The notes: a model not told the origin generated them from the sequence alone. A stretch of DNA of 64,000 nucleotides from Desulfotalea sp. (GCA_002733995.1 NVXR01000003.1:186001-250000); one strand, 5' to 3'; shown: positions 32,690 through 43,067, counted from the first letter of the stretch. Translations and numbers: made by a program.

Positions 32690-34216
32690 ATGAAAACAGA
32701 TTTTCTTGTTATAGGAAGTGGTATTGCTGGCTTATCTTTTGCTCTTAAGGTTGCTTCGCTCGGAAAGGTTGTTGTCGTAACAAAAAAAAAGAAAGTAGAT
32801 ACGGCGACAAATTTAGCTCAAGGTGGTATTGCTGCAGTTTTAGCTGGGGACGATAGTTTTGAAAAACATGTCGCTGACACCTTAGAGGCGGGTGCAGGGT
32901 TATGTGATGAGGAAATAGTACGTTTCGTCGTTACTAATGGACCAGAGAGAGTAGCAGAGCTGATAGCATTAGGGGTTAATTTTGTAAAAGAAAAAGATGG
33001 TCATTTGAGTTTGGCAAAAGAGGGTGGCCATTCTATGAGGAGGATTGCCCATGCTTATGACTTAACGGGGAAGGAGATTGAAAGAGCCCTTGTTGCAAGT
33101 GTGACTCAAAATGATAATATCACTTTGTTAGAAAATCATATGGCGGTAGACCTTATAACATCCGGAGTAGGCGAAGCACGCAGGTGTGTAGGTGCCTATG
33201 TTTTGGATGACCAAGGTGATGTCTCTATTTATCGTTCTAAGACGACAACACTTTGTACCGGCGGAGCTGGTAAGGTGTATTTATATAGTAGCAACCCAGA
33301 TATTGCAACTGGGGATGGGGTGGCATTGGCACACCGTATAGGTGCAGAAACGTCTGGGATGGAATTCGTCCAATTCCACCCAACCTGTCTGTATCATCAC
33401 CAAGCAAAAAATTTCCTTATATCGGAAGCGGTGAGGGGAGAAGGAGCATTGTTGTTTGATGGTGAGGGGCGACGGTTTCTTGAAGATTATGAACCAGAGA
33501 AAATGGAATTAGCGACAAGAGATAAAGTTGCCCGGGCAATCGACTCTGAAATGAAAAAAACAGGAGCAGATTGTGTATATCTGGATATACGTCATAAAGG
33601 TCGTGAGTTTTTAGAAAAGCGATTCCCTACAATTTTTGGAAAATGTTTGTCTTTGGGGATAGATATCTCAAAAGAGCCTATACCTGTAGTACCCGCTGCA
33701 CATTACTTGTGTGGGGGGGTAAAAACAGACATACATGGACGAACAACAATAGAAGGGTTGTTTTGCCTAGGTGAAAGCGCCTGTACAGGCTTGCATGGTG
33801 GTAATAGGTTGGCGAGTAATTCATTGTTGGAGGCCGTCGTTTTTGCTCATTCAGCGTATGAGTACTGTAAGGAAAACCGAGCTGACTTTTCAGAAAAATC
33901 TGAGGATAGTATTGTTGAGTATCATGGTGTCAATAATCAATATATAGATGAAGAAATTCTAATAAATCATAACTGGGATATTATTCGTCGAATTATGTGG
34001 AATTATGTTGGTATCGTGCGTAATCAATCAAGATTAGCTTTAGCAAAACAGAGAATTATTGAGATAAAAGACGAAGTAGAATCGATGGTTGCTGATTATA
34101 AAATATCACCTAATATGCTAGAATTACGTAATATTTTAGATGTTGCTTTGCTGGTTATCGAAGCGTCACAGAAAAGGAAAAAATCCCAAGGTTTGCATTT
34201 TATATTGGATGACTAA
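32690..34216 (+). CDS. nadB: L-aspartate oxidase
   Basis: FLVIGSGIAGLSFALKVASLG; NLAQGGIAAVLAGDDS; FVQFHPTCLY; CGGVKTDIHGRTTIEGLFCLGESACTGLHGGNRLASNSLLEAVV. Confidence 0.95.
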   Translation: MKTDFLVIGSGIAGLSFALKVASLGKVVVVTKKKKVDTATNLAQGGIAAVLAGDDSFEKHVADTLEAGAGLCDEEIVRFVVTNGPERVAELIALGVNFVKEKDGHLSLAKEGGHSMRRIAHAYDLTGKEIERALVASVTQNDNITLLENHMAVDLITSGVGEARRCVGAYVLDDQGDVSIYRSKTTTLCTGGAGKVYLYSSNPDIATGDGVALAHRIGAETSGMEFVQFHPTCLYHHQAKNFLISEAVRGEGALLFDGEGRRFLEDYEPEKMELATRDKVARAIDSEMKKTGADCVYLDIRHKGREFLEKRFPTIFGKCLSLGIDISKEPIPVVPAAHYLCGGVKTDIHGRTTIEGLFCLGESACTGLHGGNRLASNSLLEAVVFAHSAYEYCKENRADFSEKSEDSIVEYHGVNNQYIDEEILINHNWDIIRRIMWNYVGIVRNQSRLALAKQRIIEIKDEVESMVADYKISPNMLELRNILDVALLVIEASQKRKKSQGLHFILDD

Positions 34217-34240
34217 AGCCAGGATATCTTTTTTTTATTC

Positions 34241-34279
34241 AAAAAACTCCGTTAATAAAACTATTAGCGGAGTTTTTTT
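34241..34279 (+). terminator. Rho-independent terminator of nadB
   Basis: AAAAAACTCCGTTAATAAAACTATTAGCGGAGTTTTTTT. Confidence 0.9.
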
Positions 34280-34619
34280 GAAAGAAGCATTCTTGCGGCG
34301 GTAGAAATAGAAATGCTACGTTGTAAAAAAGGCTATTCCAATCGGGATCCACATATCCTTTGGTATTATCAATAAATAGAGAATATCGACTAACTGTATG
34401 ATAAGACATGAAAAATATGAAATTTTGTCTTGAATATGCTTGCAATGAGCATGTCATGTGTATGACATACATACAATGCAGATGAGTTAGTATCTCTTTG
34501 CCAGTCGCCACCAATAGCAGAATGTATATCATTCATATATTAGTAGTTTACATGTGCTATTCCATAAAGAAAGACCAGGTGTTACCCCTCCAGTACAAGT
34601 AAATTGTCGCCCCGGGCAA

Positions 34620-35850
34620 GTAAACGAAACGTGGGAAAGTAAAGTAACAGCAATAATTGACTCGTACTTGTCTGGGATGTTTTCAAGAGGGTCACTAGGT
34701 GCGTGTGTTAACTGCGGCGCCTATGTCCATTTTGGTGATGTTCCAACCGAAAGCTTCTTCCCTCCATGCTTATCGATAAACGACGTAGATAAGAGCCAGA
34801 AAATTTTGCACACTATCCTACACAATTGCTTGTATTCCTGGCGACAGGCCTGATGCTGGCCCAGTTCGATTCGCTTGAAATGTCTCGTTGAAGCTCTTTG
34901 TTTTCCCCCCCCTGTTTTAATAGTTACAGCGGGGACAGGATATCGAAAAAAAGGGACTAGTATAATAGTTACTATCTTGATGACGCTGACCGCACAGAGA
35001 CCTAGTCTTTTGATGAAGTATTATCTCTTTCTTGCAAGCATAAAAACAAAGGCAATCGTGAAAGCCTCTAGCAGCAGAGTCTGTTTAGCCTTTATCCATC
35101 CAAACATTATAATAGTTATTCTGGTCATGCCAGAAATCAGTAGTGATCGGGACGGAAAGATAAAAAAACGACTGTGATCAAAACGTAGCTAAAAAATTCT
35201 TTATTGGGCTTCTTGGAGAACTTCACATCTTAAAGTAATTGTTGTTGAAGAGGCTTTGGTCACCATTATCCGCATATTTGAGAGTTGCAACGGCGTTACA
35301 CCTGCGTTTCATGGCAGGCGCCTAGCCTAGCTACCATACAGCTTTCTTTCGGCAATTCCGTCAGGAGTTGAGATGAAGGAAAGGTGCATAACGACAGATC
35401 TTGAGGATAAGGATTCACAAACGAGACATTGTGTCATCTCCCACGAATACGGTTCTATCCCGGATGTGTTGGCAATGTACTGGAATATGGCCAGATTGCA
35501 AAAGATGAGAAGGCAACAATCTAGAGCTGGATTATAGATCTGCCACGAATAGAGGAGAATAAATCTAAGGATCAGGTGTGCTGGTCGTGCGTGGTGGAAA
35601 ATTGAGCATGAAGATTTCCACATATTGAAAAATCAAGGAAGTAACCTTGGTCACAACTATGGGCTGAGTAAAAAGAATTCGGGTGCTGTGTTCACGGTAA
35701 CCACGACGCTGGCAATTCCAGGTATCATTACAGGTAAAGAAATCCTGGGTAGAAAGGTTGAGGAACATCCGGGGTGCTTCTATGGAAACTATGTCAGCGA
35801 AATGAGTACTGTTGAAAATGCCTTTATCTTATTGGTTCTCCCACAAAGAA
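34620..35850 (+). pseudogene. Decayed DDE-type transposase (ISNCY-like family, multiple frameshifts and stops)
   Basis: Collinear fragments in shifting frames: DSYLSGMFSRGSL, DVPTESFF, TAGTGYRKK (cf. DGTGYF), HPNIIIVILVMPEISSDRDG, DCDQNVAKKFF, VIVVEEAL, HLRFMAGA, IPDVLAMYWN, GRAWWKIEHEDFHILKNQGSNLGHNYG; the last closely resembles GRARWKIENETFNTLKNQGYHFEHNFGHG. Confidence 0.8.
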
Positions 35851-36111
35851 AGGGGACAAGATATTCCAAGAACAAAAAAGGATATCAATTTATGCAAAGA
35901 CTAGTAACTGGTTTAGTCGATTTTTCAATCAAATCGTCTTATTTGAAAAAGAGCCAGCGGAAAAACAGACTAGCTACTATAGGAGTAATGGAATTGAAGG
36001 ATTTTCTCCAAAAAAGAATTTGAACATCATAGGGATGTGATAGTTGAAGCGCAATCAGAGGTGCGGGAGCTGTGAGGTACTAAATGTATATGTAGCAGGA
36101 ATTCAAACAAA

Positions 36112-36147
36112 AAAAGGCCCATAGTTCTAATGAACTATGGGCCTTTT
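36112..36147 (-). terminator. Terminator downstream of tRNA-Lys/tRNA-Glu pair
   Basis: AAAAGGCCCATAGTTCTAATGAACTATGGGCCTTTT. Confidence 0.88.
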
Positions 36148-36154
36148 CTCTATA

Positions 36155-36232
36155 TGGCGTCCCCAACCGGATTCGAACCGGTGTTGTCGCCGTGAAAGGG
36201 CGATGTCCTGGACCTGACTAGACGATGGGGAC
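36155..36232 (-). tRNA. tRNA-Glu (UUC)
   Basis: Reverse complement GTCCCCATCGTCTAG...CCCTTTCACGG...GGTTCGAATCCGGTTGGGGACGCCA. Confidence 0.95.
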
Positions 36233-36251
36233 ATAACTACTAAAATTTCCA

Positions 36252-36327
36252 TGGTGGGTCGTGCGCGATTCGAACGCGCGACTCTCTGATTAAAAGTCAG
36301 ATACTCTACCAACTGAGTTAACGACCC
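36252..36327 (-). tRNA. tRNA-Lys (UUU)
   Basis: Reverse complement GGGTCGTTAACTCAGTTGGTAGAGTATCTGACTTTTAATCAGAGAGTCGCGCGTTCGAATCGCGCACGACCCACCA. Confidence 0.96.
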
Positions 36328-36601
36328 GTGGAGCGGTTTATATACAAAACCACAGAGAGAGTGTCAACGATTATTTTGTATATTATGTAAATTAATCACT
36401 ATCAAAGTAAACAGTCAAGCCGCGAAAGTTTGATTTTTCCTTCTACCAGAGGCGGTTTAACTATAAATAAGTTGTGGGCTCATTGCAGGAATGATATATG
36501 ATGGAGAAACAAGATATTGTTATTTACCACAATAAAGTGGCGTCTTAGGAAGACCGTTCGGTCTTCTTTGATGGTTAAGCTTTCTTTATATAGATCAAAT
36601 T

Positions 36602-37207
36602 ATGGGTTTTTTAAAAGGTTCTGCTAGTTTTGTACGATTTTCGGTTGAAGGTGAAATGCCAGACAACCTGTTGGATTTTATTGCTGATCGTGTTGTGTCT
36701 TTTTCCTTTAGAGACATAGATGACACCTATGATGAGTATTCGATAGGCTGGGTCTCAATTTTGAATATGTTTGATTCACAGTTTAAATATGCATCATATG
36801 CGGCTGGGGATTATATCACATTGACAATGAGGATAGATGAACGAAAGGTCTCTTCCGCTATTTTGAAGAAGTTCATACAAAAAGAAGAAGAGCGGGTGCG
36901 CCTTGAAAAAGAACTGCGAAAATTAAGCAGGGCAATGAAGGTAGATATTAAAGACAGAATACGCACCGATTTGATGAGAAAAGCAATTCCAATTCCAACG
37001 ACCTTTGAGTTGTGTTGGAGCCTCACCGATTCGACATTGATATTCTTTAGCACAAACAAAAAAGTGCAGGCTTTACTCGAGGACTATTTTAAGGAAACCT
37101 TCGGCTTGTTGATTAAACAACAAATTCCTTATGTCACTGCAGAGCATCTTCTCGATGAAGAACAGGTTGCTTCATTGGAGCGGATATCTCCGGATATTTT
37201 TGTTTAA
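36602..37207 (+). CDS. RdgC-like protein (recombination-associated, divergent)
   Basis: Overall pattern resembles RdgC: IGWVSI early, MRIDERKVSSAILKKFIQKEEERVRLEKELRKLSRAMKVDIKDRIRTDLMRKAIP, then ELCWSLTDSTLIFFSTNKKVQALLEDYFKETFG. Confidence 0.65.
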   Translation: MGFLKGSASFVRFSVEGEMPDNLLDFIADRVVSFSFRDIDDTYDEYSIGWVSILNMFDSQFKYASYAAGDYITLTMRIDERKVSSAILKKFIQKEEERVRLEKELRKLSRAMKVDIKDRIRTDLMRKAIPIPTTFELCWSLTDSTLIFFSTNKKVQALLEDYFKETFGLLIKQQIPYVTAEHLLDEEQVASLERISPDIFV

Positions 37208-37261
37208 TTTCTGTAAATAGTGAAAAGCCGCTAATGAGTAGCATAAATAATTGAGATAGGT

Positions 37262-37837
37262 TTGCCACGAAACATGGCATGTATAAAAATGGATTTAGTT
37301 GATTTAATTGCGGAAAAACGTTTCTTGGGACAGGAGTTTTTAACCTGGCTGTGGTGGAAAAGTGAACAGCGGGGTGGAAGTATTGAGCTCGCAGGAGAAG
37401 GTGATATCACTGTCGTTTTTGAAAAGCACATGCTACTCGAGTCAGGGGAGGGTGAATCCAGCGAAAAAATAACCTGTACAGGTTTGCAGGCAGAGCTGCA
37501 AGAGGCACGTACTGGTCTGAAGATGGGTAAAAAGCTTGAGCAGGCGCGCATACTTATTGGTAATGGAAATTACGAGTACAGTTTAACTCTATCCGGTGCG
37601 TTGATGGAGTTTAAAAACGTCAGATTGCCGAAAACAGAGGCGACAGAAAATGACAAGGGTGAGAACCCAGAAGAAGTTGAAGGGATGATCCTTGAGCGAG
37701 TCTATCTGTTTGAGGAAATTATCAGACTTATCAATGCGCTGTTTAAGATGTTTTTGGTAATCCGTGTATCTCCTGAATGGAGTGAGGAACTGTCGTCCAT
37801 CAGGGCTTGGGTTGAAAAATCCGCATTTGTGGGCTGA
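37262..37837 (+). CDS. Conserved-looking hypothetical protein paired with RdgC-like gene (possible internal start 37274 or 37289)
   Basis: LIAEKRFLGQEFLTWLWWKSEQRGG motif; collinear, 54 bp downstream of RdgC-like ORF. Confidence 0.7.
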   Translation: MPRNMACIKMDLVDLIAEKRFLGQEFLTWLWWKSEQRGGSIELAGEGDITVVFEKHMLLESGEGESSEKITCTGLQAELQEARTGLKMGKKLEQARILIGNGNYEYSLTLSGALMEFKNVRLPKTEATENDKGENPEEVEGMILERVYLFEEIIRLINALFKMFLVIRVSPEWSEELSSIRAWVEKSAFVG

Positions 37838-37870
37838 TACAATAATATTCACCAAATAAGTAGGGTCATT

Positions 37871-39295
37871 ATGGAGTTTGAAACAGTTATTGGGCTTGAA
37901 ATACATGCTCAGTTGAATACCAATACTAAAATATTTTGTGGGTGTTCTACAACCTTTGGTGCACCGCCAAACAGCCATACCTGTCCAATTTGTTTGGGGA
38001 TGCCAGGTGTATTACCCGTCTTAAATAAGCAAGTTGTTGAATCCGCTATTAAGCTCGGTTTAGCAACAAATTGTGTCATTAATCGCTTTAATCAATTTGC
38101 CAGGAAGAATTATTTCTACCCCGATCTGCCTAAAGGATACCAGACATCTCAGTTTGATTTGCCTATTGTGGGAGAGGGCGATATTGAGATTGAAGTGGAT
38201 GGACAGAAAAAGGTAATTGGAATTACAAGAATTCATATGGAAGAAGATGCCGGCAAACTCATCCATGATGATGTTGATCCAGTATCCCATGTGGATTTGA
38301 ATAGATCGGGCACTCCGCTTCTGGAAATTGTTTCTGAGCCTGATATGCGCTCCCCTGAAGAAGCCGTTGCTTATCTGAAAAAAATGCACGCCATTGTCCG
38401 TTATTTGGGTATTTGTGATGGCAATATGCAAGAGGGTAGTTTTCGTTGTGATGCGAACATTTCATTGCGGCCTGTAGGGCAGGAAGAACTTGGAACCCGC
38501 ACAGAGCTAAAAAACATGAACTCTTTTCGTCATGTTCAGCATGCCCTTGAGTATGAGGTAAGAAGACAGCGGGATATGTTGCTTGAGGGAGAAACCATTG
38601 TGCAGGAAACGCTTCTTTGGGACCCGGATAAGAGATGTTCCGAGTCAATGCGAAGTAAAGAAGATGCACATGATTATCGATATTTCCCCTGTCCAGATCT
38701 TGTTCCCGTAGAAATCAGTGAAGAGTGGATTGAGGAGGTACGGAAGAACCTGCCGGAGCTCCCCGATGAAAAGAAACAACGTTTTGAGACCGATTATAAA
38801 CTTCCCGAATATGATGCCGTTCTTTTAACCGCTGATGTGGCTGTTGCAAACTATTTCGAAGAAGTGGTGGCGGAAGGGGTTGTGGCAAAGAAAGCCTCTA
38901 ACTGGATAATGACAGAGCTGCTGCGTGAGCTTAAGGGGGATGATATCTCTTCCTGTAAGGTTGCTCCATTACAACTTGCTTCTCTTCTTACTATGGTCGA
39001 TAAGAATACTATCAGCGGTAAGATTGCCAAAACTGTGTTTGGCGATATGATGGAATCAGGTAAAGATCCTGGACAAATTGTTAAAGAAAAAAACCTGCTT
39101 CAGGTTTCAGATGCAGGGGAGTTGATGGCAATTGTTACAGAAATTATAGAGGCGAACCCGGCACAGGCCGATGATTTCCGCAACGGAAAAACAAAGATTA
39201 TGGGATTCTTTGTAGGCCAGCTTATGCAGAAAACCAAGGGTAAGGCAAATCCTAAAATGGCAAATGACCTGTTTGTAAAGGCCTTAGCCAACTAG
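37871..39295 (+). CDS. gatB: Asp-tRNA(Asn)/Glu-tRNA(Gln) amidotransferase subunit B
   Basis: [72 protein letters not shown]. Confidence 0.97.
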   Translation: MEFETVIGLEIHAQLNTNTKIFCGCSTTFGAPPNSHTCPICLGMPGVLPVLNKQVVESAIKLGLATNCVINRFNQFARKNYFYPDLPKGYQTSQFDLPIVGEGDIEIEVDGQKKVIGITRIHMEEDAGKLIHDDVDPVSHVDLNRSGTPLLEIVSEPDMRSPEEAVAYLKKMHAIVRYLGICDGNMQEGSFRCDANISLRPVGQEELGTRTELKNMNSFRHVQHALEYEVRRQRDMLLEGETIVQETLLWDPDKRCSESMRSKEDAHDYRYFPCPDLVPVEISEEWIEEVRKNLPELPDEKKQRFETDYKLPEYDAVLLTADVAVANYFEEVVAEGVVAKKASNWIMTELLRELKGDDISSCKVAPLQLASLLTMVDKNTISGKIAKTVFGDMMESGKDPGQIVKEKNLLQVSDAGELMAIVTEIIEANPAQADDFRNGKTKIMGFFVGQLMQKTKGKANPKMANDLFVKALAN

Positions 39296-39312
39296 AAAAC
39301 CATCCTAATATC

Positions 39313-40050
39313 GTGGATAAAAAGGAGTGGCAGGACAAGGGAACCGGACATAGGGGCCGCTTGCGTGACCGGTTTTTAGACTCGGGGATAGCCGGGTTCC
39401 GTGATGTGGAGATACTTGAGCTTCTGCTCTCCTTTGGCACCCCAAGAAGTGACTGCAAAGACGCTGCGAGGGAACTTCTTCTTCAGTATGGTTCCTTTGC
39501 TAAGGTTTTGGATGCACCTGCAGAGTCCCTTTTAAAAATAAAGGGTATCGGACCTAAGAACAGTTTTGCGCTCCAGTTCATCCAGGCTGTTGCGACCCAC
39601 TATCTAAAAGACCGTATACGGGGTAAACGATACCTACATTCTTCCAAAGAGGTGGCAGACTATCTAGTTCACTCCATGAGAGGGCTTAAGATCGAAGTCC
39701 TCACCGTTTTATTCCTTGACTCATCCCATGCTATTATAGATACAGAAGTTGTTTCTGAGGGGACTTTAAACGTTAATACCATCTATCCTCGGGAAATTAT
39801 AAAACGGGCCATGGATTATCATGCGGCGGCGATCATCCTGGCTCACAACCATCCATCTGGCTCACTTTCTCCATCTGATCAAGATATTAAGCTAACAAAA
39901 ACCCTTTTTCTTCTCTGCAGCTGTATGCAAATCCAACTCCTTGATCATCTGATTATAGGAGATGGTATTTTCAGTTTTGCCGATGATGGGTTGATAGGTT
40001 TAATACGGGAAAAATGCCAAACAACCCTTAGGTCTCTGACGGCCTCCTAG
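39313..40050 (+). CDS. radC: RadC-family JAB-domain protein (GTG start)
   Basis: HRGRLRDRFLDSGIAGFRDVEILELLLSFG; EGTLNVNTIYPREIIKRAMDYHAAAIILAHNHPSGSLSPS. Confidence 0.93.
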   Translation: MDKKEWQDKGTGHRGRLRDRFLDSGIAGFRDVEILELLLSFGTPRSDCKDAARELLLQYGSFAKVLDAPAESLLKIKGIGPKNSFALQFIQAVATHYLKDRIRGKRYLHSSKEVADYLVHSMRGLKIEVLTVLFLDSSHAIIDTEVVSEGTLNVNTIYPREIIKRAMDYHAAAIILAHNHPSGSLSPSDQDIKLTKTLFLLCSCMQIQLLDHLIIGDGIFSFADDGLIGLIREKCQTTLRSLTAS

Positions 40051-40053
40051 ACA

Positions 40054-41181
40054 GTGAACAGCCTTTATATCCATATACCATTTTGCCTGCGAAAGTGTCA
40101 CTATTGCTCATTTTCATCCAATGTCAGTTCTACAGCTATTCAACGTCAGTATGTGAAAGCTTTAAGTCTTGAACTGGACTCTCTACAGCCCACAAATAGG
40201 GGGCGTGCTCTATCAACTCTGTTTGTTGGGGGAGGAACACCAACATGTTTAGAGCCCAAATATCTGCTTTCAATTATAGATCAATGCAGGGATATTTTCG
40301 GTTTTGTTGAAGATGCTGAGGTGAGTGTTGAAGCAAATCCTGGGACTGTTGATGGGGCTTATTTTGAGAAATTACGCAGGGCTGGTGTCAATCGACTATC
40401 TATAGGTGTGCAAACCTTTATAGATTCAGAGCTTACAGCTATAGGAAGACTTCATTCAAAACAGCAGGCTATAGACGCATATAGGGCTGCTAAAAATGCA
40501 GGATTCACAAATATAAATATCGATTTGATGTCCGGAATTCCAGGGCAGACAGTAGCTTCCTGGGCCGAGTCTCTAGACCAAGTCTTGTCTCTTTCCCCGC
40601 AACACCTCTCGCTCTATCAGTTGATGGTGGAAGAAGGTACACACTTTGGTCGACTTGCGGAAAAAGGGGAGCTGGATTTGCCCGATGAAGATGAAATCCT
40701 CGAAATGGATGAACGAACCAGAGTGGTGTGTCAACGGGAAGATTTCATTCAGTATGAAGTCTCAAATTTCGCGCTCGAAGGCTATCAATGCCGTCATAAT
40801 ATTAATTACTGGGATAATAATGATTATCTTGCAGCCGGAGCCGCAGCGGTCAGTTTTGTGGACGGGGTGCGGGAGAAACGTTTTATAGATGTAAGTGAGT
40901 ATGTTGAAAAAGTGTTAAGCGGCAGCTCTGTTATTATGGAAACGGAGTGTTTGACGCTTGAAGAATCTTTTCGGGAAACTGTGATCGTGGGTCTGCGTAT
41001 GAAACGAGGGGTGAGCATCTCTAACTTAGAGTCAAGGTATGGACTCACCCCTGGGAAATATTATGGATCTATTCTTACTGCATTTCAGGACAGTGGAATG
41101 TTGGAGTTGAGCCATCAATATCTGAGAATAACGGAGAAAGGTTGGCCGTTTTCAAACAGCATAATGGCTGAACTTGTCTGA
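40054..41181 (+). CDS. hemW: HemW-like radical SAM (coproporphyrinogen-III-oxidase family; GTG start)
   Basis: LYIHIPFCLRKCHYCSFSSNVS CxxxCxxC; TLFVGGGTPTCL; NRLSIGVQTF; CRHNINYWDNNDYLAAGAAAVSF. Confidence 0.93.
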   Translation: MNSLYIHIPFCLRKCHYCSFSSNVSSTAIQRQYVKALSLELDSLQPTNRGRALSTLFVGGGTPTCLEPKYLLSIIDQCRDIFGFVEDAEVSVEANPGTVDGAYFEKLRRAGVNRLSIGVQTFIDSELTAIGRLHSKQQAIDAYRAAKNAGFTNINIDLMSGIPGQTVASWAESLDQVLSLSPQHLSLYQLMVEEGTHFGRLAEKGELDLPDEDEILEMDERTRVVCQREDFIQYEVSNFALEGYQCRHNINYWDNNDYLAAGAAAVSFVDGVREKRFIDVSEYVEKVLSGSSVIMETECLTLEESFRETVIVGLRMKRGVSISNLESRYGLTPGKYYGSILTAFQDSGMLELSHQYLRITEKGWPFSNSIMAELV

Positions 41182-41190
41182 TTTTCTCTC

Positions 41191-41862
41191 TTACAGAGAG
41201 ATATAGTCATCGGGCAATTCTCCAACAGCTTGGAGTCCGTTAATTGAACTGTTAATATGAGATCGTACAGCGGCGCATGCCTTTTGTTGATCACCGGCTG
41301 CTATTGCTTCAATAATATCCAAGTGCTCAGTTGTAGGGCTGTATTCAATTTTAAAGAAAGGATCGTAAAGGATCAGGTAAATTCGTGTCCTGTCCAGAAG
41401 CTCTTGAATATATCCACTGAGAACTTTGTTGCCTGATATTTCGGCAATCTGTAGATGAAATCTGTCATTTGCGGCGTAATAAATATCAAGATTGCTCTTA
41501 TCAAACACCTCGGTTTCAAAGGTAATAGATTGATGTAATTCATCAAGTTGGGCTTTGGTGCAACACTGGGCTGTGAGCCTTGTTGCCATACATTCTAGCT
41601 CGGCTCTCACAAGAAAGGTTTCTTCAATTTCCTGTTTGGTTGGTGTGATAACAAACGCACCCCGGTTAGGAATACTATTAACTAATCCTTCCGCCTCTAA
41701 TTTTTTAATGGCACTTCGAACCGGAGTGCGACTCACCCCAAGCTTTTGTGCCAGTGTAATCTCAACCAGCTGGCTACCCTGTTTGATATACCGTTTTCTA
41801 ATGGCTGTTTTGAGCTTATAATAAACAGAATTTTCGGAGTTTTGTTTTTTGGACTGTCTCAT
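41191..41862 (-). CDS. GntR-family regulator (FadR/FCD-type)
   Basis: LAQKLGVSRTPVRSAIKKLEAEGLV winged HTH; C-terminal FCD-like helical region; divergent from proline catabolism genes. Confidence 0.92.
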   Translation of the reverse strand: MRQSKKQNSENSVYYKLKTAIRKRYIKQGSQLVEITLAQKLGVSRTPVRSAIKKLEAEGLVNSIPNRGAFVITPTKQEIEETFLVRAELECMATRLTAQCCTKAQLDELHQSITFETEVFDKSNLDIYYAANDRFHLQIAEISGNKVLSGYIQELLDRTRIYLILYDPFFKIEYSPTTEHLDIIEAIAAGDQQKACAAVRSHINSSINGLQAVGELPDDYISL

Positions 41863-41960
41863 TCTACATCGTCGGTTAATGGTTATAATATTTAACAGGG
41901 TAATGTAGCAGTTTTTTTAAAACAAAAAAATATTTATTTTCAAACTATACACAAAATAGA

Positions 41961-42028
41961 TTGACATTACCCCATTAAACAACGTAGTAAATATGTATTC
42001 AGATATTGTATACAATTGTTTTAAACAA
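41961..42028 (+). promoter_or_regulatory. Candidate promoter with overlapping palindromic operators
   Basis: TTGACA-18 bp-TAGTAA, then ATTGTATACAAT (42005-42016) and TTGTTTTAAACAA. Confidence 0.55.
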
Positions 42029-42094
42029 CACAAGTGTGCTTTGGGAACCGAGGCATAGATTGTGCTTATGCCTAACCTTATCAAAGGAGATGTC

Positions 42095-43006
42095 ATGATT
42101 AATTCCATGATAGCAGGGGTCCTTCCGTATATGCCAAAAAAATTGGTGTGGATGTTTTCAAAACAATATATTGCGGGTGAGAGTATTGAAGAGGCTATCG
42201 TAAACGCGAAAAAACTTAATGCTGAAGGCATTATGACAACCCTCGATGTTCTCGGTGAGTTTATCACAACCCTAGACGAAGCTGAAGCCAATAAAAACGA
42301 ATATCTACAGGTTATTGAAGCGGCGGAGGCGGCGGGGGTTGAAGGCAACTACTCTCTTAAACCAACGTTTTTTGGTCTGTTGATTGACAAGGAAGTGGCT
42401 TTTGCACACATACGAGATGTTGTGGCAAAAGCTGCGTCGTACGACAATTTTGTCCGAATAGATATGGAAGACACTCCCTGTACAGATATGGAACTTGATA
42501 TGTATAGAAAAATACAGGAAGAGTTTCCCGATAATGTAGGTCTGGTTGTTCAAGCATATCTTAAGAGAACCCATCAGGATATCGACGACTTAAAAGAGAT
42601 TAACAGCAACAGTAGTAAGGTGAACTTGAGGGTTTGTAAAGGCATCTATGTTGAACCTGAAGAGGTGGCCTATCAACAATACAATGAAATCAATTCTCAC
42701 TTTCTCTCTGACATAGAGTTGATGTTTCAGGAAAAAATGTACCCGGGTATTGCAAGCCATGACACCCCAGTTATTGAGGGTGCGTATAAGCTGATTGAAA
42801 AATACAATGTTCCTAAGGAGGATTATGAATTTCAGATGCTCTATGGAGTTGCTCCGGCCCTTCGAAAATCGATAGTAGCTAAGGGGCACAAGATGCGGGT
42901 GTATGTGCCCTTTGGAAAGGATTGGTTTGGTTATAGTACAAGACGGCTTAAAGAAAACCCGAAAATGGCAGGTGTTGTGATTAAGGCACTGTTTATGAAA
43001 GGGTGA
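42095..43006 (+). CDS. Proline dehydrogenase
   Basis: VRIDMEDTPCTDMELDMYRKI; LRVCKGIYVEPEEVAYQ; GIASHDTPVIEGA; FQMLYGV; MRVYVPFGKDWFGYSTRRLKENP; ATG 42095 with AAAGGAG RBS. Confidence 0.93.
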   Translation: MINSMIAGVLPYMPKKLVWMFSKQYIAGESIEEAIVNAKKLNAEGIMTTLDVLGEFITTLDEAEANKNEYLQVIEAAEAAGVEGNYSLKPTFFGLLIDKEVAFAHIRDVVAKAASYDNFVRIDMEDTPCTDMELDMYRKIQEEFPDNVGLVVQAYLKRTHQDIDDLKEINSNSSKVNLRVCKGIYVEPEEVAYQQYNEINSHFLSDIELMFQEKMYPGIASHDTPVIEGAYKLIEKYNVPKEDYEFQMLYGVAPALRKSIVAKGHKMRVYVPFGKDWFGYSTRRLKENPKMAGVVIKALFMKG

Positions 43007-43067
43007 GTTAACCTTATGTATAATGAATAAAATCGAAGCATTTCGTAAACAATAGAGGAGTAGACTA

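Noticed and set aside
34554-36023. Supplied ORFs 34554-34853, 34875-35177, 35625-36023 as new proteins
   Set aside because: They are better explained as consecutive fragments of one decayed transposase read in different frames
36155-36327. tRNA-Glu/Lys pair as an active genomic-island attachment site
   Set aside because: No integrase and no visible direct repeat of the tRNA 3' end in the window; only a transposase fossil is nearby
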